Below are positions 17,036 through 25,555 of a stretch of 64,000 nucleotides of DNA, in pieces. The stretch spans positions 29,338 to 93,337 of the forward strand of contig DATJEU010000071.1 of NCBI GenBank assembly GCA_035496255.1, written 5' to 3'. Position 1 is the first letter of the stretch. The number at the start of each line of letters is the position of its first letter. This DNA is from Gp6-AA40 sp035496255 (GTDB lineage Bacteria; Acidobacteriota; Vicinamibacteria; Vicinamibacterales; UBA2999). The notes beneath the pieces are model-generated. The model searched no databases. It saw only the letters and a program-made list of their open reading frames with translations, and had not been told where the DNA came from. Made by a program: the position numbers and the translations under genes.

Positions 17036-17376
17036 AAGCGGTCTACCTGACGCTTGCGGTACTCACGGGGTTATCGGCCGCGCCCGCGGCCGATGCCCCG
17101 CGTACCTTCAACGGTGTCATCACCGATGACATGTGTGCCCGTGGTGGCCACGCGACGATGCGCATGGGCCCGACCGATGCGGAGTGCACACGCGCCTGCG
17201 TCAACATTCATGGCGCCGCCTACGTGCTGTTCGACGGCAAGAACGTATACGCCCTGAGCGACCAGCAATCACCCGACCGGTTTGCCGGCCAATCCGTTCG
17301 CGTCACCGGCGTACTCGATTCAAAGACGAAGACCATCCGCGTTCAGAACATCGCAGCACGGCCGTCCGGCCGCTGA
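17032..17376 (+). CDS. Small secreted DUF5818-like protein
   Basis: The start is GTG 17032, overlapping the previous stop as GTGA, which implies translational coupling. The 114-residue product has a signal peptide (MKAVYLTLAVLTGLSAAPA) and one small domain: TFNGVITDDMCARGGHATM, ECTRACVNIHGAAYVLFDGKNVYAL, then a beta-strand region SVRVTGVLDSKTKTIRVQNI. This resembles the OB-like DUF5818 domain of acidobacterial secreted proteins, recognised from memory of the TDDMCA/GGHAxM pattern. The three cysteines suggest metal binding or disulfides. Function unknown. Confidence 0.85.
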   Translation: MKAVYLTLAVLTGLSAAPAADAPRTFNGVITDDMCARGGHATMRMGPTDAECTRACVNIHGAAYVLFDGKNVYALSDQQSPDRFAGQSVRVTGVLDSKTKTIRVQNIAARPSGR

Positions 17377-17594
17377 CTCTGCCCATCGGGCGCGTCTAAC
17401 TACCTCCGCTGAAGTACAGCTGATTCGCTGCGGCGGCCGGCGTCATGCGGCCCGCCAAACCTGCACTGCTGGTCGGGTCGCATCGCCACCCCACTGGCGC
17501 AACCGGAAGACTCGCCCCTCCGAACACGCGGGCATATGCCATGCATTTCGGCGTGCGTCACCGCGGGCCGTCCGTGTGATGACTCATCAGTCGC

Positions 17595-18236
17595 ATGGGA
17601 TCGCTCTTCTCGCCGCGCGCCAACCGCTCGTTCCGTGAAGCCTCGGTCCTCGCAGCCGCGATCCTCCTGATTGTTCCTCTCGCCCTCTGGGCGTTCGCCC
17701 GGACGCCGGCGGCAACCGGCCAGTACCGTGCGTACGCACAGCCCGTCCCGTTCGCACACACGCTGCACGCCAACGGACTGCGGATCGACTGCCGGTATTG
17801 CCACGCCGGTGCAACGACGGCGGCGATGGCCGGCCTGCCTCCCACTGACGTCTGCGTGCCCTGCCATCTCGATGGGCTGCTGCGCTCTTCTCTTTTCACG
17901 CCGGTCAGAACGAGCCTCACCACCAGCCGCCCGGTGGCGTGGCGCCGGGTGACGCGTCTCGCCGACTTCGTGTTCTTCAATCACGCCGCGCACGTGCAGC
18001 ACGGTGTCGAGTGCGACACCTGTCACGGGCCGGTCGAACTGATGTCAGAGGTCTACCAGGCCGCGCCGCTGACGATGGAGTGGTGTCTGCAGTGTCACCG
18101 CGCCCCGGAGCGATACATCAACCTGCGGGACACCGGCATCAGCGGATGGAAGCGCACCGATGTCGCACGCAGCCAGGCGACGGTGCGCCACTATGACGTG
18201 GCCCGACTCACGTCCTGCACTACGTGCCACCGGTGA
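17595..18236 (+). CDS. actA: Alternative complex III, pentaheme cytochrome c subunit ActA
   Basis: The 213-residue protein has one N-terminal transmembrane anchor (residues about 18-36) and five CXXCH haem motifs: CRYCH 66-70, CVPCH 87-91, CDTCH 140-144, CLQCH 164-168 and CTTCH 208-212. That haem number and size match ActA of alternative complex III. It faces the periplasm, passing electrons from the quinol-oxidising core towards the monohaem subunit and soluble carriers. It opens a tightly packed operon actABCDEF; actB starts 12 bases after its stop. The 218-base gap before it shows no clear regulatory signal. Confidence 0.95.
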   Translation: MGSLFSPRANRSFREASVLAAAILLIVPLALWAFARTPAATGQYRAYAQPVPFAHTLHANGLRIDCRYCHAGATTAAMAGLPPTDVCVPCHLDGLLRSSLFTPVRTSLTTSRPVAWRRVTRLADFVFFNHAAHVQHGVECDTCHGPVELMSEVYQAAPLTMEWCLQCHRAPERYINLRDTGISGWKRTDVARSQATVRHYDVARLTSCTTCHR

Positions 18237-18248
18237 GGAGCGCCTGAC

Positions 18249-21065
18249 GTGAGTGTCCCATTCGACGAGATGCGGAACCGCCTTGGCGCCGACACCACCG
18301 GGTCCACGATCGATCCGATCGCCAGGCGCGACTTCATGAAGCTGCTCGGGGCGAGCCTCGCGCTCGCCGGCGTCGACGGCTGCACGCGGATGCCGGCGTC
18401 GAACATTCATCCTTACGTACATCAACCGGAACTCACGCCTGGCATCGCGCAGCACTATGCAACCGTGATGGCGGTCGACGGCTACGCCACCGGTTTACTG
18501 GTCGAGAGCCACGAAGGACGGCCGACCAAGATCGAGGGCAACCCCGACCATCCCGCGAGCCTCGGGGCGACGGGCGTTCTCGAGCAGGCGTCGGTGCTGC
18601 AGCTCTACGACCCCGATCGCGCACGCCGCATCCGTCACGACGCCGCCTCCGCCTCGTGGGACGCACTCGCCGCGTTGCTCGGTCCTGAGTCGCTCGCCTC
18701 GCGAGCGGGTGCGCGTGGTGGCGGCCTGGCGTTACTCCTGGCGCCAACGTCCTCGCCGCTCGAAGAGGAGGTGCTCCATCGCGTGCTCGAGCGCTATCCG
18801 GATGCACACCTGTGTTTCTACGCCCCGCTGATGCCGGCGCTGCCGGCGCACGTGACACAGTGGAGTGTCGGCGACGCCGACGTCATTCTGGCCGTCGACA
18901 CGGACTTTCTTGCGTCGGGTCCGTTCCACCTCCGGCACGCACGGGCATTCGCCGGCCGGCGGAGGCCCGAATCGGCTCCGGGCGGCATGAACCGGCTCTA
19001 CGTCGTCGAATCATCGATCAGCGTGACCGGCATGGGCGCGGATCATCGCCATGCGGTACGGCCGCGCGACATCTCTTCACTCCTGGAACGGCTGCTTGCT
19101 GCGATCGCGGGCGAAAGCCGACCCTCGTCACCCGACGACCAATGGCTGAACGTCGTCGCCGCGGATCTGCGCGCTCACGCCGGCCGGAGTCTCGTCATCG
19201 CAGGGCCGCTCACGCCACCCGCGGTGCAGACGCTTGCGCTCGCGATCAACCAGGCGCTCGGCAACATCGACCGCACCATCTGGTTCACGCGCTCGCCGCT
19301 GGCGGGCGCGGGAGGATCGAACCCGTCGTTGTCGTCGATCGCGGACCGGATGCGCGGCGGTGACATCACGACGCTGATCTGTGCCGGAGTCAACGCCAGC
19401 TACGCAAGCGAAGGGCGGATGGAGCTGGGCGCCGCGATCCGGCGCGTTCCCGAAGCCGTGTATCTCGGTCTGTACGAAGACGAAACCGCCCGCGATTGTC
19501 ACTGGATCGTGCCGGCCGCCCACTATCTCGAGAGCTGGGGCGACGCCCGCGCCTACGACGGCACGCTGTCCGTGGTGCAGCCGTTGATTGAGCCTCTCGC
19601 CGGAGGCAGGACGCTCGTCGAACTGCTCTCGCTGCTGCTTGGCGATGCCCACGTGAGTCCGTACGACCTGCTGCGCGACACCTGGCGGGCGCGCGGCGAT
19701 CTCGCACGGAGGCATGCGTTCGAAGACGACTGGCGCGACGTTCTCAGGCGCGGCCTGTTGCCGGGATCCGGATTTCCGCGTGAGAGCGCCCCGCCGTCGC
19801 CGAGTCCGATCGCCGCCGCCATGCCGGCGACCGCTCCCTTCGACGTCGTCTTTCGTCCGCACCCGCGCGTGCGCGATGGCGCCTTTGCGAACAGCGGATG
19901 GCTCCAGGAACTGCCGGATCCTGTAACCACCGTGACGTGGGAGAACGTCGCACAGGTGAGTGCCGCGACCGCGCAGCGCCTGGCGCTCACGACGGGAGAT
20001 CTCGTCGACATCCGGGTGGAAGGCCGCAGCGTGCAGCTCCCGGCGGTCGTCGTCGGTGGACACGCGGATGACACCGCGACCATCACGTTCGGCCACGGAC
20101 GTACGGGTGCCGAATCGGTCGCACGCGGTGCGGGCGCCAATGTCTATCCACTCTGGCCCGGGGATCGCTTCAGCCGTGACGTCACCGTCTCACGCGCTTC
20201 CGGGTCGCGCCAGCTCGCGATCACGCAGCCGCATCGCAGCCTCGATGGATCGGCGGCCGTTCAATCGATCGATGCCGGTGCGCACGCAGTCGCCCGACCC
20301 GACACGGCGCGACCCCTGCCGCTGTATCGAGCGCCGTCCACCGGCGACACGCCATCGCGCCTGCAATGGGCGATGACGATCGATCTCTCCGCCTGCACCG
20401 GTTGTGGCGCGTGCATGGTCGCGTGTCAGGCCGAAAACAACGTCCCGGTGGTCGGCCGCGACCAGGTATTACTCGGCCGCGAAATGCACTGGCTGCGGAT
20501 CGACTGGTACGCGCAGCCCGACGCAGCCACGACGCCGCAGCCGATGTTGTGCCAGCACTGCGAGGCTGCACCCTGCGAGTACGTCTGTCCGGTTGAAGCC
20601 ACCGTGCACAGCCAGGATGGCCTCAATGAGATGGTCTACAACCGCTGCGTTGGCACGCGGTTCTGCTCGAACAACTGTCCCTACAAGGTGCGCCGCTTCA
20701 ACTGGTTCGATTTCAACGCCGGCGGCGGCAGCGAGCGGCTGGTGCGAAACCCGGACGTGACGGTCCGCGAGCGCGGCGTGATGGAGAAGTGCACCTTCTG
20801 CGTGCAGCGGATCCGTGAAGCGGAGATTCACGCCCGCGCCGAGGGTCAGGCGCTGCGCGGGAGCGAGGTCCAGACCGCCTGCGAACAGGCCTGTCCGACG
20901 CAGGCGATTCTGTTCGGCTCGCTGGACGAACGCGACAGCGCGATGATGCACGCACGTGTGAGCGAGCGCGCGTACGCCGTGCTCGACGAGCTCGGCACGG
21001 TGCCCCGGGTCAGGTACCTCGCTCGCGTCCGCAACCCGAACCCGGCGCTGGAGTCGCGCGCGTGA
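18249..21065 (+). CDS. actB: Alternative complex III, molybdopterin-oxidoreductase-like iron-sulfur subunit ActB
   Basis: This 938-residue protein starts at GTG 18249. It carries a twin-arginine motif at residues 26-29 (ARRDFMKLLGASLAL), with Cys45 as a possible lipid site. Residues about 60-680 resemble the molybdopterin oxidoreductase fold, which in known complexes holds no molybdenum. From about 700 on there is a ferredoxin-type domain: CTGCGACMVAC (first Cys 716), CQHCEAAPCEYVCP, CVGTRFCSNNCPYK, CTFC and CEQACP, enough for three [4Fe-4S] and one [3Fe-4S] cluster. The protein links the two quinone-binding membrane subunits to ActA and ActE. Its stop overlaps the actC start (GTGA). Confidence 0.95.
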   Translation: MSVPFDEMRNRLGADTTGSTIDPIARRDFMKLLGASLALAGVDGCTRMPASNIHPYVHQPELTPGIAQHYATVMAVDGYATGLLVESHEGRPTKIEGNPDHPASLGATGVLEQASVLQLYDPDRARRIRHDAASASWDALAALLGPESLASRAGARGGGLALLLAPTSSPLEEEVLHRVLERYPDAHLCFYAPLMPALPAHVTQWSVGDADVILAVDTDFLASGPFHLRHARAFAGRRRPESAPGGMNRLYVVESSISVTGMGADHRHAVRPRDISSLLERLLAAIAGESRPSSPDDQWLNVVAADLRAHAGRSLVIAGPLTPPAVQTLALAINQALGNIDRTIWFTRSPLAGAGGSNPSLSSIADRMRGGDITTLICAGVNASYASEGRMELGAAIRRVPEAVYLGLYEDETARDCHWIVPAAHYLESWGDARAYDGTLSVVQPLIEPLAGGRTLVELLSLLLGDAHVSPYDLLRDTWRARGDLARRHAFEDDWRDVLRRGLLPGSGFPRESAPPSPSPIAAAMPATAPFDVVFRPHPRVRDGAFANSGWLQELPDPVTTVTWENVAQVSAATAQRLALTTGDLVDIRVEGRSVQLPAVVVGGHADDTATITFGHGRTGAESVARGAGANVYPLWPGDRFSRDVTVSRASGSRQLAITQPHRSLDGSAAVQSIDAGAHAVARPDTARPLPLYRAPSTGDTPSRLQWAMTIDLSACTGCGACMVACQAENNVPVVGRDQVLLGREMHWLRIDWYAQPDAATTPQPMLCQHCEAAPCEYVCPVEATVHSQDGLNEMVYNRCVGTRFCSNNCPYKVRRFNWFDFNAGGGSERLVRNPDVTVRERGVMEKCTFCVQRIREAEIHARAEGQALRGSEVQTACEQACPTQAILFGSLDERDSAMMHARVSERAYAVLDELGTVPRVRYLARVRNPNPALESRA

Positions 21066-22426
21066 GCGCGCAGGTCCTGGTCGCGCCGCCGGATCTGCCG
21101 GTCACCACTGCGGGCGATCGCGAGATCGTCGAGGCGGTCCTTGCGCCGCTGCGAACGACGCCACCACTCTGGTGGGTGCTCTTCGCGATCTGCGCCGCCG
21201 GCACGGTGCTCTGGCTGGGTGCGGTCGTCTACACCGTGGCGGCCGGCATCGGCGTGTGGGGCAACAACATTCCGGTCGCGTGGGCGTTCGCCATCGTGAA
21301 TTTCGTGTGGTGGATCGGTATCGGGCACGCGGGCACCTTCATTTCCGCGTTCCTGATGCTGCTCAATCAACCCTGGCGCGCGGCCGTCAGCCGCATCGCC
21401 GAGTCGATGACGCTCATCGCCGTCGCGATCGCCGGCACATTCCCGCTCCTGCACCTGGGCCGGCCGTGGTTCTTCTACTGGCTCACGCCCTATCCGTCGA
21501 CGATGGGTGTGTGGCCGAACTTCAAGAGCGCGCTGGCATGGGACGTTGCAGCCGTCGTGTCCTACTTCATCGTCTCGACGACGTTCTTCTATCTCGGCGC
21601 CATCCCTGACCTCGCGCTGGCCCGCGACGGCCTGCAGGGACGCCGGCGCCGGCAGGTGTACGGCGTGTTCGCGCTGGGATGGAATGGCGCGGGAACACAG
21701 TGGCGGCGCCGGCGCGCGGCTCTGAAGATCATCGCCGGCATCGTTGCCGCACTCGTCGTGTCGGTCCACAGCATCGTCAGTCTCGATTTCAGCATCGCGC
21801 AACTGGCCGGCTGGCATTCAACCAATCTGCCGCCGTACTTCGTGATTGGCGCGGTCTATTCCGGGGTTGCGATGGTCCTGGTGCTGGTCGTACCGATCCG
21901 CCGCCTCTACCGGCTCGAATCGATCATCACGCTCGACCATCTCGACAAGCTCGCCAGGCTCCTGCTGACGATCGGCTTGCTGCTGACGTACTGCTACGTC
22001 GTCGAGTTCGTGATCGCGAGCCGATCGAGCGATCCATTGGAGCGGACGACGTACCTGCAGCACTGGCCGTTCGGCTACTTCGGTTGGCTCTTTTGGTTGA
22101 TGCTCGTCTTCAATGTCGGCACACCGCAGCTGCTCTGGAGCGCACGCCTCCGCCGGACGCCGGCGGTACTCGCCGGCGCCGGAGTCGCGATTCTCGCCGG
22201 CATGTGGCTGGAACGATTCATCATCGTCGTGGCCTCGCTGGCACAAGGCGCGCTTCCATCGAGCTGGTTCGCGTACCGGCCAACGTGGGTGGACTGGTCG
22301 ATCCTCGCTGGATCGCTGAGCCTGTTCGGCCTCGTCTTCCTGCTGTTTCTCCGATTCGTTCCCGCCGCGGCGACCGACGAGCTCCGGCGCGATCGATTCG
22401 AGCGCGCGGCGCGGGTGCAGCGATGA
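21062..22426 (+). CDS. actC: Alternative complex III, NrfD/PsrC-type membrane subunit ActC
   Basis: The 454-residue NrfD-family protein starts at GTG 21062, overlapping actB by four bases. It has about ten transmembrane helices. WWVLFAICAAG and NIPVAWAFAIVNFVWWIGIGHAGTF mark the quinol-binding end seen in polysulfide-reductase PsrC relatives, and the conserved His and charged residues in HAGTFISAFLML fit a quinone site. In alternative complex III, ActC is the main quinol-oxidising membrane subunit. The gene overlaps actD by four bases (ATGA). Confidence 0.95.
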   Translation: MSAQVLVAPPDLPVTTAGDREIVEAVLAPLRTTPPLWWVLFAICAAGTVLWLGAVVYTVAAGIGVWGNNIPVAWAFAIVNFVWWIGIGHAGTFISAFLMLLNQPWRAAVSRIAESMTLIAVAIAGTFPLLHLGRPWFFYWLTPYPSTMGVWPNFKSALAWDVAAVVSYFIVSTTFFYLGAIPDLALARDGLQGRRRRQVYGVFALGWNGAGTQWRRRRAALKIIAGIVAALVVSVHSIVSLDFSIAQLAGWHSTNLPPYFVIGAVYSGVAMVLVLVVPIRRLYRLESIITLDHLDKLARLLLTIGLLLTYCYVVEFVIASRSSDPLERTTYLQHWPFGYFGWLFWLMLVFNVGTPQLLWSARLRRTPAVLAGAGVAILAGMWLERFIIVVASLAQGALPSSWFAYRPTWVDWSILAGSLSLFGLVFLLFLRFVPAAATDELRRDRFERAARVQR

Positions 22427-22944
22427 CGGTGCTGCTGGAATTTGCCACCGCCGAAGGCGCGGTGCACGCGGTGCGAACGCTGACCGCGGTCGGATATCTC
22501 GACATCGAGACGCATGCGCCGTTTCCGTTGACGGAGGACGAGGCGCGCGGACGCGGCGGATCGTTCCCAATCGCACCGCTCGCACTCGGCGCGGGTGTCG
22601 TCGCGATGGCCGCCGCTTACTTCATCCAGTGGTACGCCAACGTGTGGTCGTACCCGATCGACACCGGTGGCCGCCCGCTGCACGCCGGCCCTGCGTTCGT
22701 TCCGACGGTGTTCGAAACGATCGGCCTGATCGCCACCCTGGCCGCGTTCTTTGGCTTCCTGCTGCTTGAACGGCTGCCACGCCTCTGGCAACCGCTCTTC
22801 GACGTCGATGGCTTCGAGCGATCGGCCGTCGATCGTTTCTGGCTGGAACTCGAGACGGACGACACGGTTGAAGCGGTCGATCGTGTCACGCGGGATGCGA
22901 TGCCTCTGGAGCCGCTGCGGATCGTCATCGGCAGCGACACATGA
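22423..22944 (+). CDS. actD: Alternative complex III, DUF3341 subunit ActD
   Basis: The start is the ATG at 22423, inside the actC stop; the frame is open much further upstream, but only by chance in actC. The 173-residue product has an N-terminal soluble DUF3341 part (MTVLLEFATAEGAVHAV, TAVGYLDIETHAPFPL), two transmembrane helices (about residues 48-66 and 98-118, the second ending LLLERLPRLWQP) and a C-terminal cytoplasmic tail. In known complexes ActD packs against ActC and ActF without cofactors. Its stop overlaps actE. Confidence 0.93.
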   Translation: MTVLLEFATAEGAVHAVRTLTAVGYLDIETHAPFPLTEDEARGRGGSFPIAPLALGAGVVAMAAAYFIQWYANVWSYPIDTGGRPLHAGPAFVPTVFETIGLIATLAAFFGFLLLERLPRLWQPLFDVDGFERSAVDRFWLELETDDTVEAVDRVTRDAMPLEPLRIVIGSDT

Positions 22945-23432
22945 CAACGCGGATATGGCAGTTCGTCGTGTCGGTCGCGGTTGCGTGTTCCGGAGTCGCA
23001 TGCTCCCCGCAACTCGACTTCGAGCGGATGCGGCAGCAGTCCCGCGCAGACGCCTATTCCGCCGGCGACGTCCCAACGATGCGAGTGCCTCCGGCCGGCA
23101 CGGTGCCGATCGCCACAACCGACTCGTCGCTCTCGAGCGGCGAGCACGGGCGACTGCAATACGACGTCTTCTGTGCGGTCTGTCACGGACCGGATGGATC
23201 AGGACAATCGGTGATGGCCGGCAACATGCCGGACATGGCGCCGCCGTCGCTGACCGCGCCTGACGCACGCGGACGCTCGGACGATGAACTGCTGGACATC
23301 GTCAGCCATGGCAAGCGGCGGATGCCCGGGTATGACTGGGCACTGACCGATGTCGAACGAGGGGCCGTTGTCGCGTACGTTCGACGCCTGCAGCAGACGA
23401 CTCCCGCACAACAGGAGGCGCAGACGCGATGA
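22941..23432 (+). CDS. actE: Alternative complex III, monohaem cytochrome c subunit ActE
   Basis: The 163-residue protein begins with a short signal sequence ending in SVAVACSGVACS, which looks like a lipoprotein site, as in other ActE proteins. One haem motif, CAVCH, is at residues 78-82. Methionines in NMPDM or KRRMPGYDW could be the sixth haem ligand. MRVPPAGTVPI is typical of ActE. The protein would sit on the periplasmic face and hand electrons to a terminal oxidase or soluble cytochrome. It overlaps both neighbours by four bases. Confidence 0.94.
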   Translation: MTTRIWQFVVSVAVACSGVACSPQLDFERMRQQSRADAYSAGDVPTMRVPPAGTVPIATTDSSLSSGEHGRLQYDVFCAVCHGPDGSGQSVMAGNMPDMAPPSLTAPDARGRSDDELLDIVSHGKRRMPGYDWALTDVERGAVVAYVRRLQQTTPAQQEAQTR

Positions 23433-24490
23433 AGATCAGTATCGGCGGCGCCGCGATCGGCGGTGTCGTTCTCCTGCTCGGGCTGATGCTGCGTGGCGAT
23501 CGTATTGCGGCTTCGTACCTCGCGATGTACACCGCAACGGTCAGCACCGCGATCGGCGTGCTGCTCATGATCATGATTGCGCACCTGAGCGGGGCCATCT
23601 GGTTCGTTCCGTTCCGGCCGGCAGCGGAAACGATCACGGCCGCTCTCCCATGGCTCGCCGCCCTCGCCATCCCGCTGGTGATCCTCTCACCCGCCGTCAG
23701 TACGTACTTCACGCTGCGTGCGGTGATGTATTGGGCGGTGTGGCTGGGCATCGGCGAACTGCTGCTGCGCAACTCGCGCGAGGTGGCATCGCAGTCGACG
23801 GATCAACGCAGCGCCCGCATGACAGTACTCGGTGCTGCCGGTATTCCAGCCGCGGCGCTCGCGCTGACCTTCGCGGCGTTCGACTGGATGATGTCCCTGT
23901 CGCCGGGATGGTCGTCCACGGTTTATGGTCCGTACGTGTGCACCGGTGGAGTGGTGGCGGCGCTGGCAGTCCTCGCCGTCGCCGGCACCGCCGCGAGGGA
24001 CGACGCGATCGCCGCCGGCCGCGAGCACTACCAGAGCCTTGGGCAACTGCTGCTCGCGTGCGTCCTGCTGTGGGCCTACTTGTGGTACTCGCAGTTCTTC
24101 GTCATCTGGATCGCAAGCCTGCCGCGAGAGGTCTCCTGGTACGTCGTACGGTTCGCGTCACCGTGGAGAGGGCTCACCACCACGCTCGTCGTCACGGCGT
24201 TCCTGCTCCCATTTCTCGTCCTGCTGTTCCGCACCGCGCGTGGTTCACGCGCCCTCATGATCGGTCTGGCCGCGTGGCTGCTCATCGCCCACTACGCCGA
24301 CGTGTACTGGCTCGTAGTTCCGTCGATGCGTTCGCGCTGGGTTCCGAGTGATCTGCTCTGGGATCTCGCCGCCGCTTCGTTCGTCATCGGGAGCACCGCG
24401 GCCGTGGCCATCTGGCGGCACAGGACGTCATCGCTCGAGTTCGTGGACGACGCTGCGTTCGAAGCCGTATTGCGGTACGAGGCGCCCTGA
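23429..24490 (+). CDS. actF: Alternative complex III, second NrfD-type membrane subunit ActF
   Basis: The 353-residue polytopic protein has about ten transmembrane helices and belongs to the same NrfD/PsrC superfamily as ActC. Landmarks are MIMIAHLSGAIWFVPFRPAAE, FDWMMSLSPGWSSTVYGPY, ACVLLWAYLWYSQFFVIWIASLP and LLIAHYADVYWLVVPSM. ActF is the pseudo-symmetric partner of ActC and may form a proton pathway. It is somewhat shorter than many ActF proteins. The next gene starts on the last base of its stop codon (TGATG). Confidence 0.94.
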   Translation: MKISIGGAAIGGVVLLLGLMLRGDRIAASYLAMYTATVSTAIGVLLMIMIAHLSGAIWFVPFRPAAETITAALPWLAALAIPLVILSPAVSTYFTLRAVMYWAVWLGIGELLLRNSREVASQSTDQRSARMTVLGAAGIPAAALALTFAAFDWMMSLSPGWSSTVYGPYVCTGGVVAALAVLAVAGTAARDDAIAAGREHYQSLGQLLLACVLLWAYLWYSQFFVIWIASLPREVSWYVVRFASPWRGLTTTLVVTAFLLPFLVLLFRTARGSRALMIGLAAWLLIAHYADVYWLVVPSMRSRWVPSDLLWDLAAASFVIGSTAAVAIWRHRTSSLEFVDDAAFEAVLRYEAP

Positions 24491-25011
24491 TGCGGACCGG
24501 CAGGATCGTCGGCGGCGGCGTGCTTGCCGGCGTGATCTCCGCAGTTGCAGTGGCGCTGATCGGCGGGCGGCTTGGTTTCCGCGTGTCGCCGTGGGACTGG
24601 TCGTCGCCGGCCGGCGGATCACTGGGGCGCTGGTTGGAATTGTCGTGGGTGGCGATCGCGCTCGTGCCGGTGATGGTCGTTGCCGGAGTCATCACTGCGG
24701 CTGTCTGCGCGGCGGTATTCGAGTGCGTCACCGGCCGCGGCGGATGGGGATTGGGCGGCGTGGTCGGTCTGTTCACAGGAACCATCGCCTTCTCGGTCGT
24801 GGGACTGCTGCCATGGGCAGCATCGTGGTACGGCTACGCCTACTTCCCCATCGTCGCGCCGTTCGGCCGTTCCGATCCCGTCTGGCCGTTCGTGTTGATC
24901 ATTGCCGTCGGAGTGGCAATGGGATCGATTACGGGTGCGATGTACGGCGCACCAGTGCACGCCGGACATTCGCCACCACGGCTCCGCTGGCGGCAGATCT
25001 ATCCACCTTGA
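24490..25011 (+). CDS. Uncharacterised membrane protein at the end of the act operon
   Basis: The 173-residue protein starts at ATG 24490, overlapping the actF stop by one base, so it is translated with the complex. It has four hydrophobic segments (about residues 7-25, 50-78, 85-105 and 135-155) and Gly-rich turns, with no cysteine pairs, haem motif or known domain that I recognise. Its position suggests an accessory or assembly subunit of alternative complex III, or a small extra subunit like those at the end of other act operons. Function not established. Confidence 0.8.
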   Translation: MRTGRIVGGGVLAGVISAVAVALIGGRLGFRVSPWDWSSPAGGSLGRWLELSWVAIALVPVMVVAGVITAAVCAAVFECVTGRGGWGLGGVVGLFTGTIAFSVVGLLPWAASWYGYAYFPIVAPFGRSDPVWPFVLIIAVGVAMGSITGAMYGAPVHAGHSPPRLRWRQIYPP

Positions 25012-25023
25012 TGCATGGGGCGA

Positions 25024-25056
25024 GCCTTGTCAGGCGGCCCGCGGACCTGACAAGGC
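25024..25056. terminator. Perfect 11-bp hairpin after the act operon
   Basis: GCCTTGTCAGG (25024-25034) and CCTGACAAGGC (25046-25056) are exact reverse complements with an 11-base GC-rich loop. It starts 12 bases after the last act-operon stop and could end transcription. There is no T-run. Confidence 0.55.
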
Positions 25057-25120
25057 CCGCGCCATGTTGGCCAGTCGGGCGAGCGCCACGCTGGCGTCGA
25101 AGATGCACAACGAAATCGCC

Positions 25121-25528
25121 ATGACGGCTCGACCGGACGCCGATACTTCGTTCGGAGAACTGATCGGCGACGTGCTGCGCGACGTCCGCACGCTGGTGCG
25201 CCAGGAAGTCGCGCTGGCACGCGTTGAAGTCCGCGAAGAAATACGACTGGTACTTCTGATCGCCGGGCTCATCGCGGCGGGGGCAGGCACGCTCGGGATT
25301 GGCGGCGTGTGGATCCTGGTCGGCATCACACGGGCGATCGCGCGGATGTTCGAGTGGCCGCTCGCCGGCGTCTTCGCCGGTATCGGCGCTGTGCTCGTGG
25401 TGATCGGATTGATCGTGCTGGCGATCGCGTGGCGGCAGGTGGGCACTCTGCGATTGCTGCCGCGCACGCGCGCATCACTCCAGGAAAACGCCGAATGGGC
25501 CGCACGCCACGTGAAGCCGGCAGTGTAA
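25121..25528 (+). CDS. Holin-like (DUF1469/Actinobacterial phage-holin family) membrane protein
   Basis: From ATG 25121 the product is 135 residues. DTSFGELIGDVLRDVRTLVRQEVALAR and VEVREEI form an N-terminal amphipathic helix, followed by two transmembrane segments (about 45-72 and 80-103). This is the usual arrangement of the phage-holin/DUF1469 family, which is widespread in non-viral genomes and not evidence for a prophage. In-frame ATGs at 25064 and 25103 are possible; the first falls among hairpin-derived sequence. Function unknown, probably cell-envelope related. Confidence 0.8.
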   Translation: MTARPDADTSFGELIGDVLRDVRTLVRQEVALARVEVREEIRLVLLIAGLIAAGAGTLGIGGVWILVGITRAIARMFEWPLAGVFAGIGAVLVVIGLIVLAIAWRQVGTLRLLPRTRASLQENAEWAARHVKPAV

Positions 25529-25555
25529 AGCACACCCCAAGGCGCGCACGCGCGA

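Noticed and set aside
25121..25528. Phage-holin family hit as a sign of a prophage
   Set aside because: This family is common in ordinary chromosomes, and no other phage gene is near.
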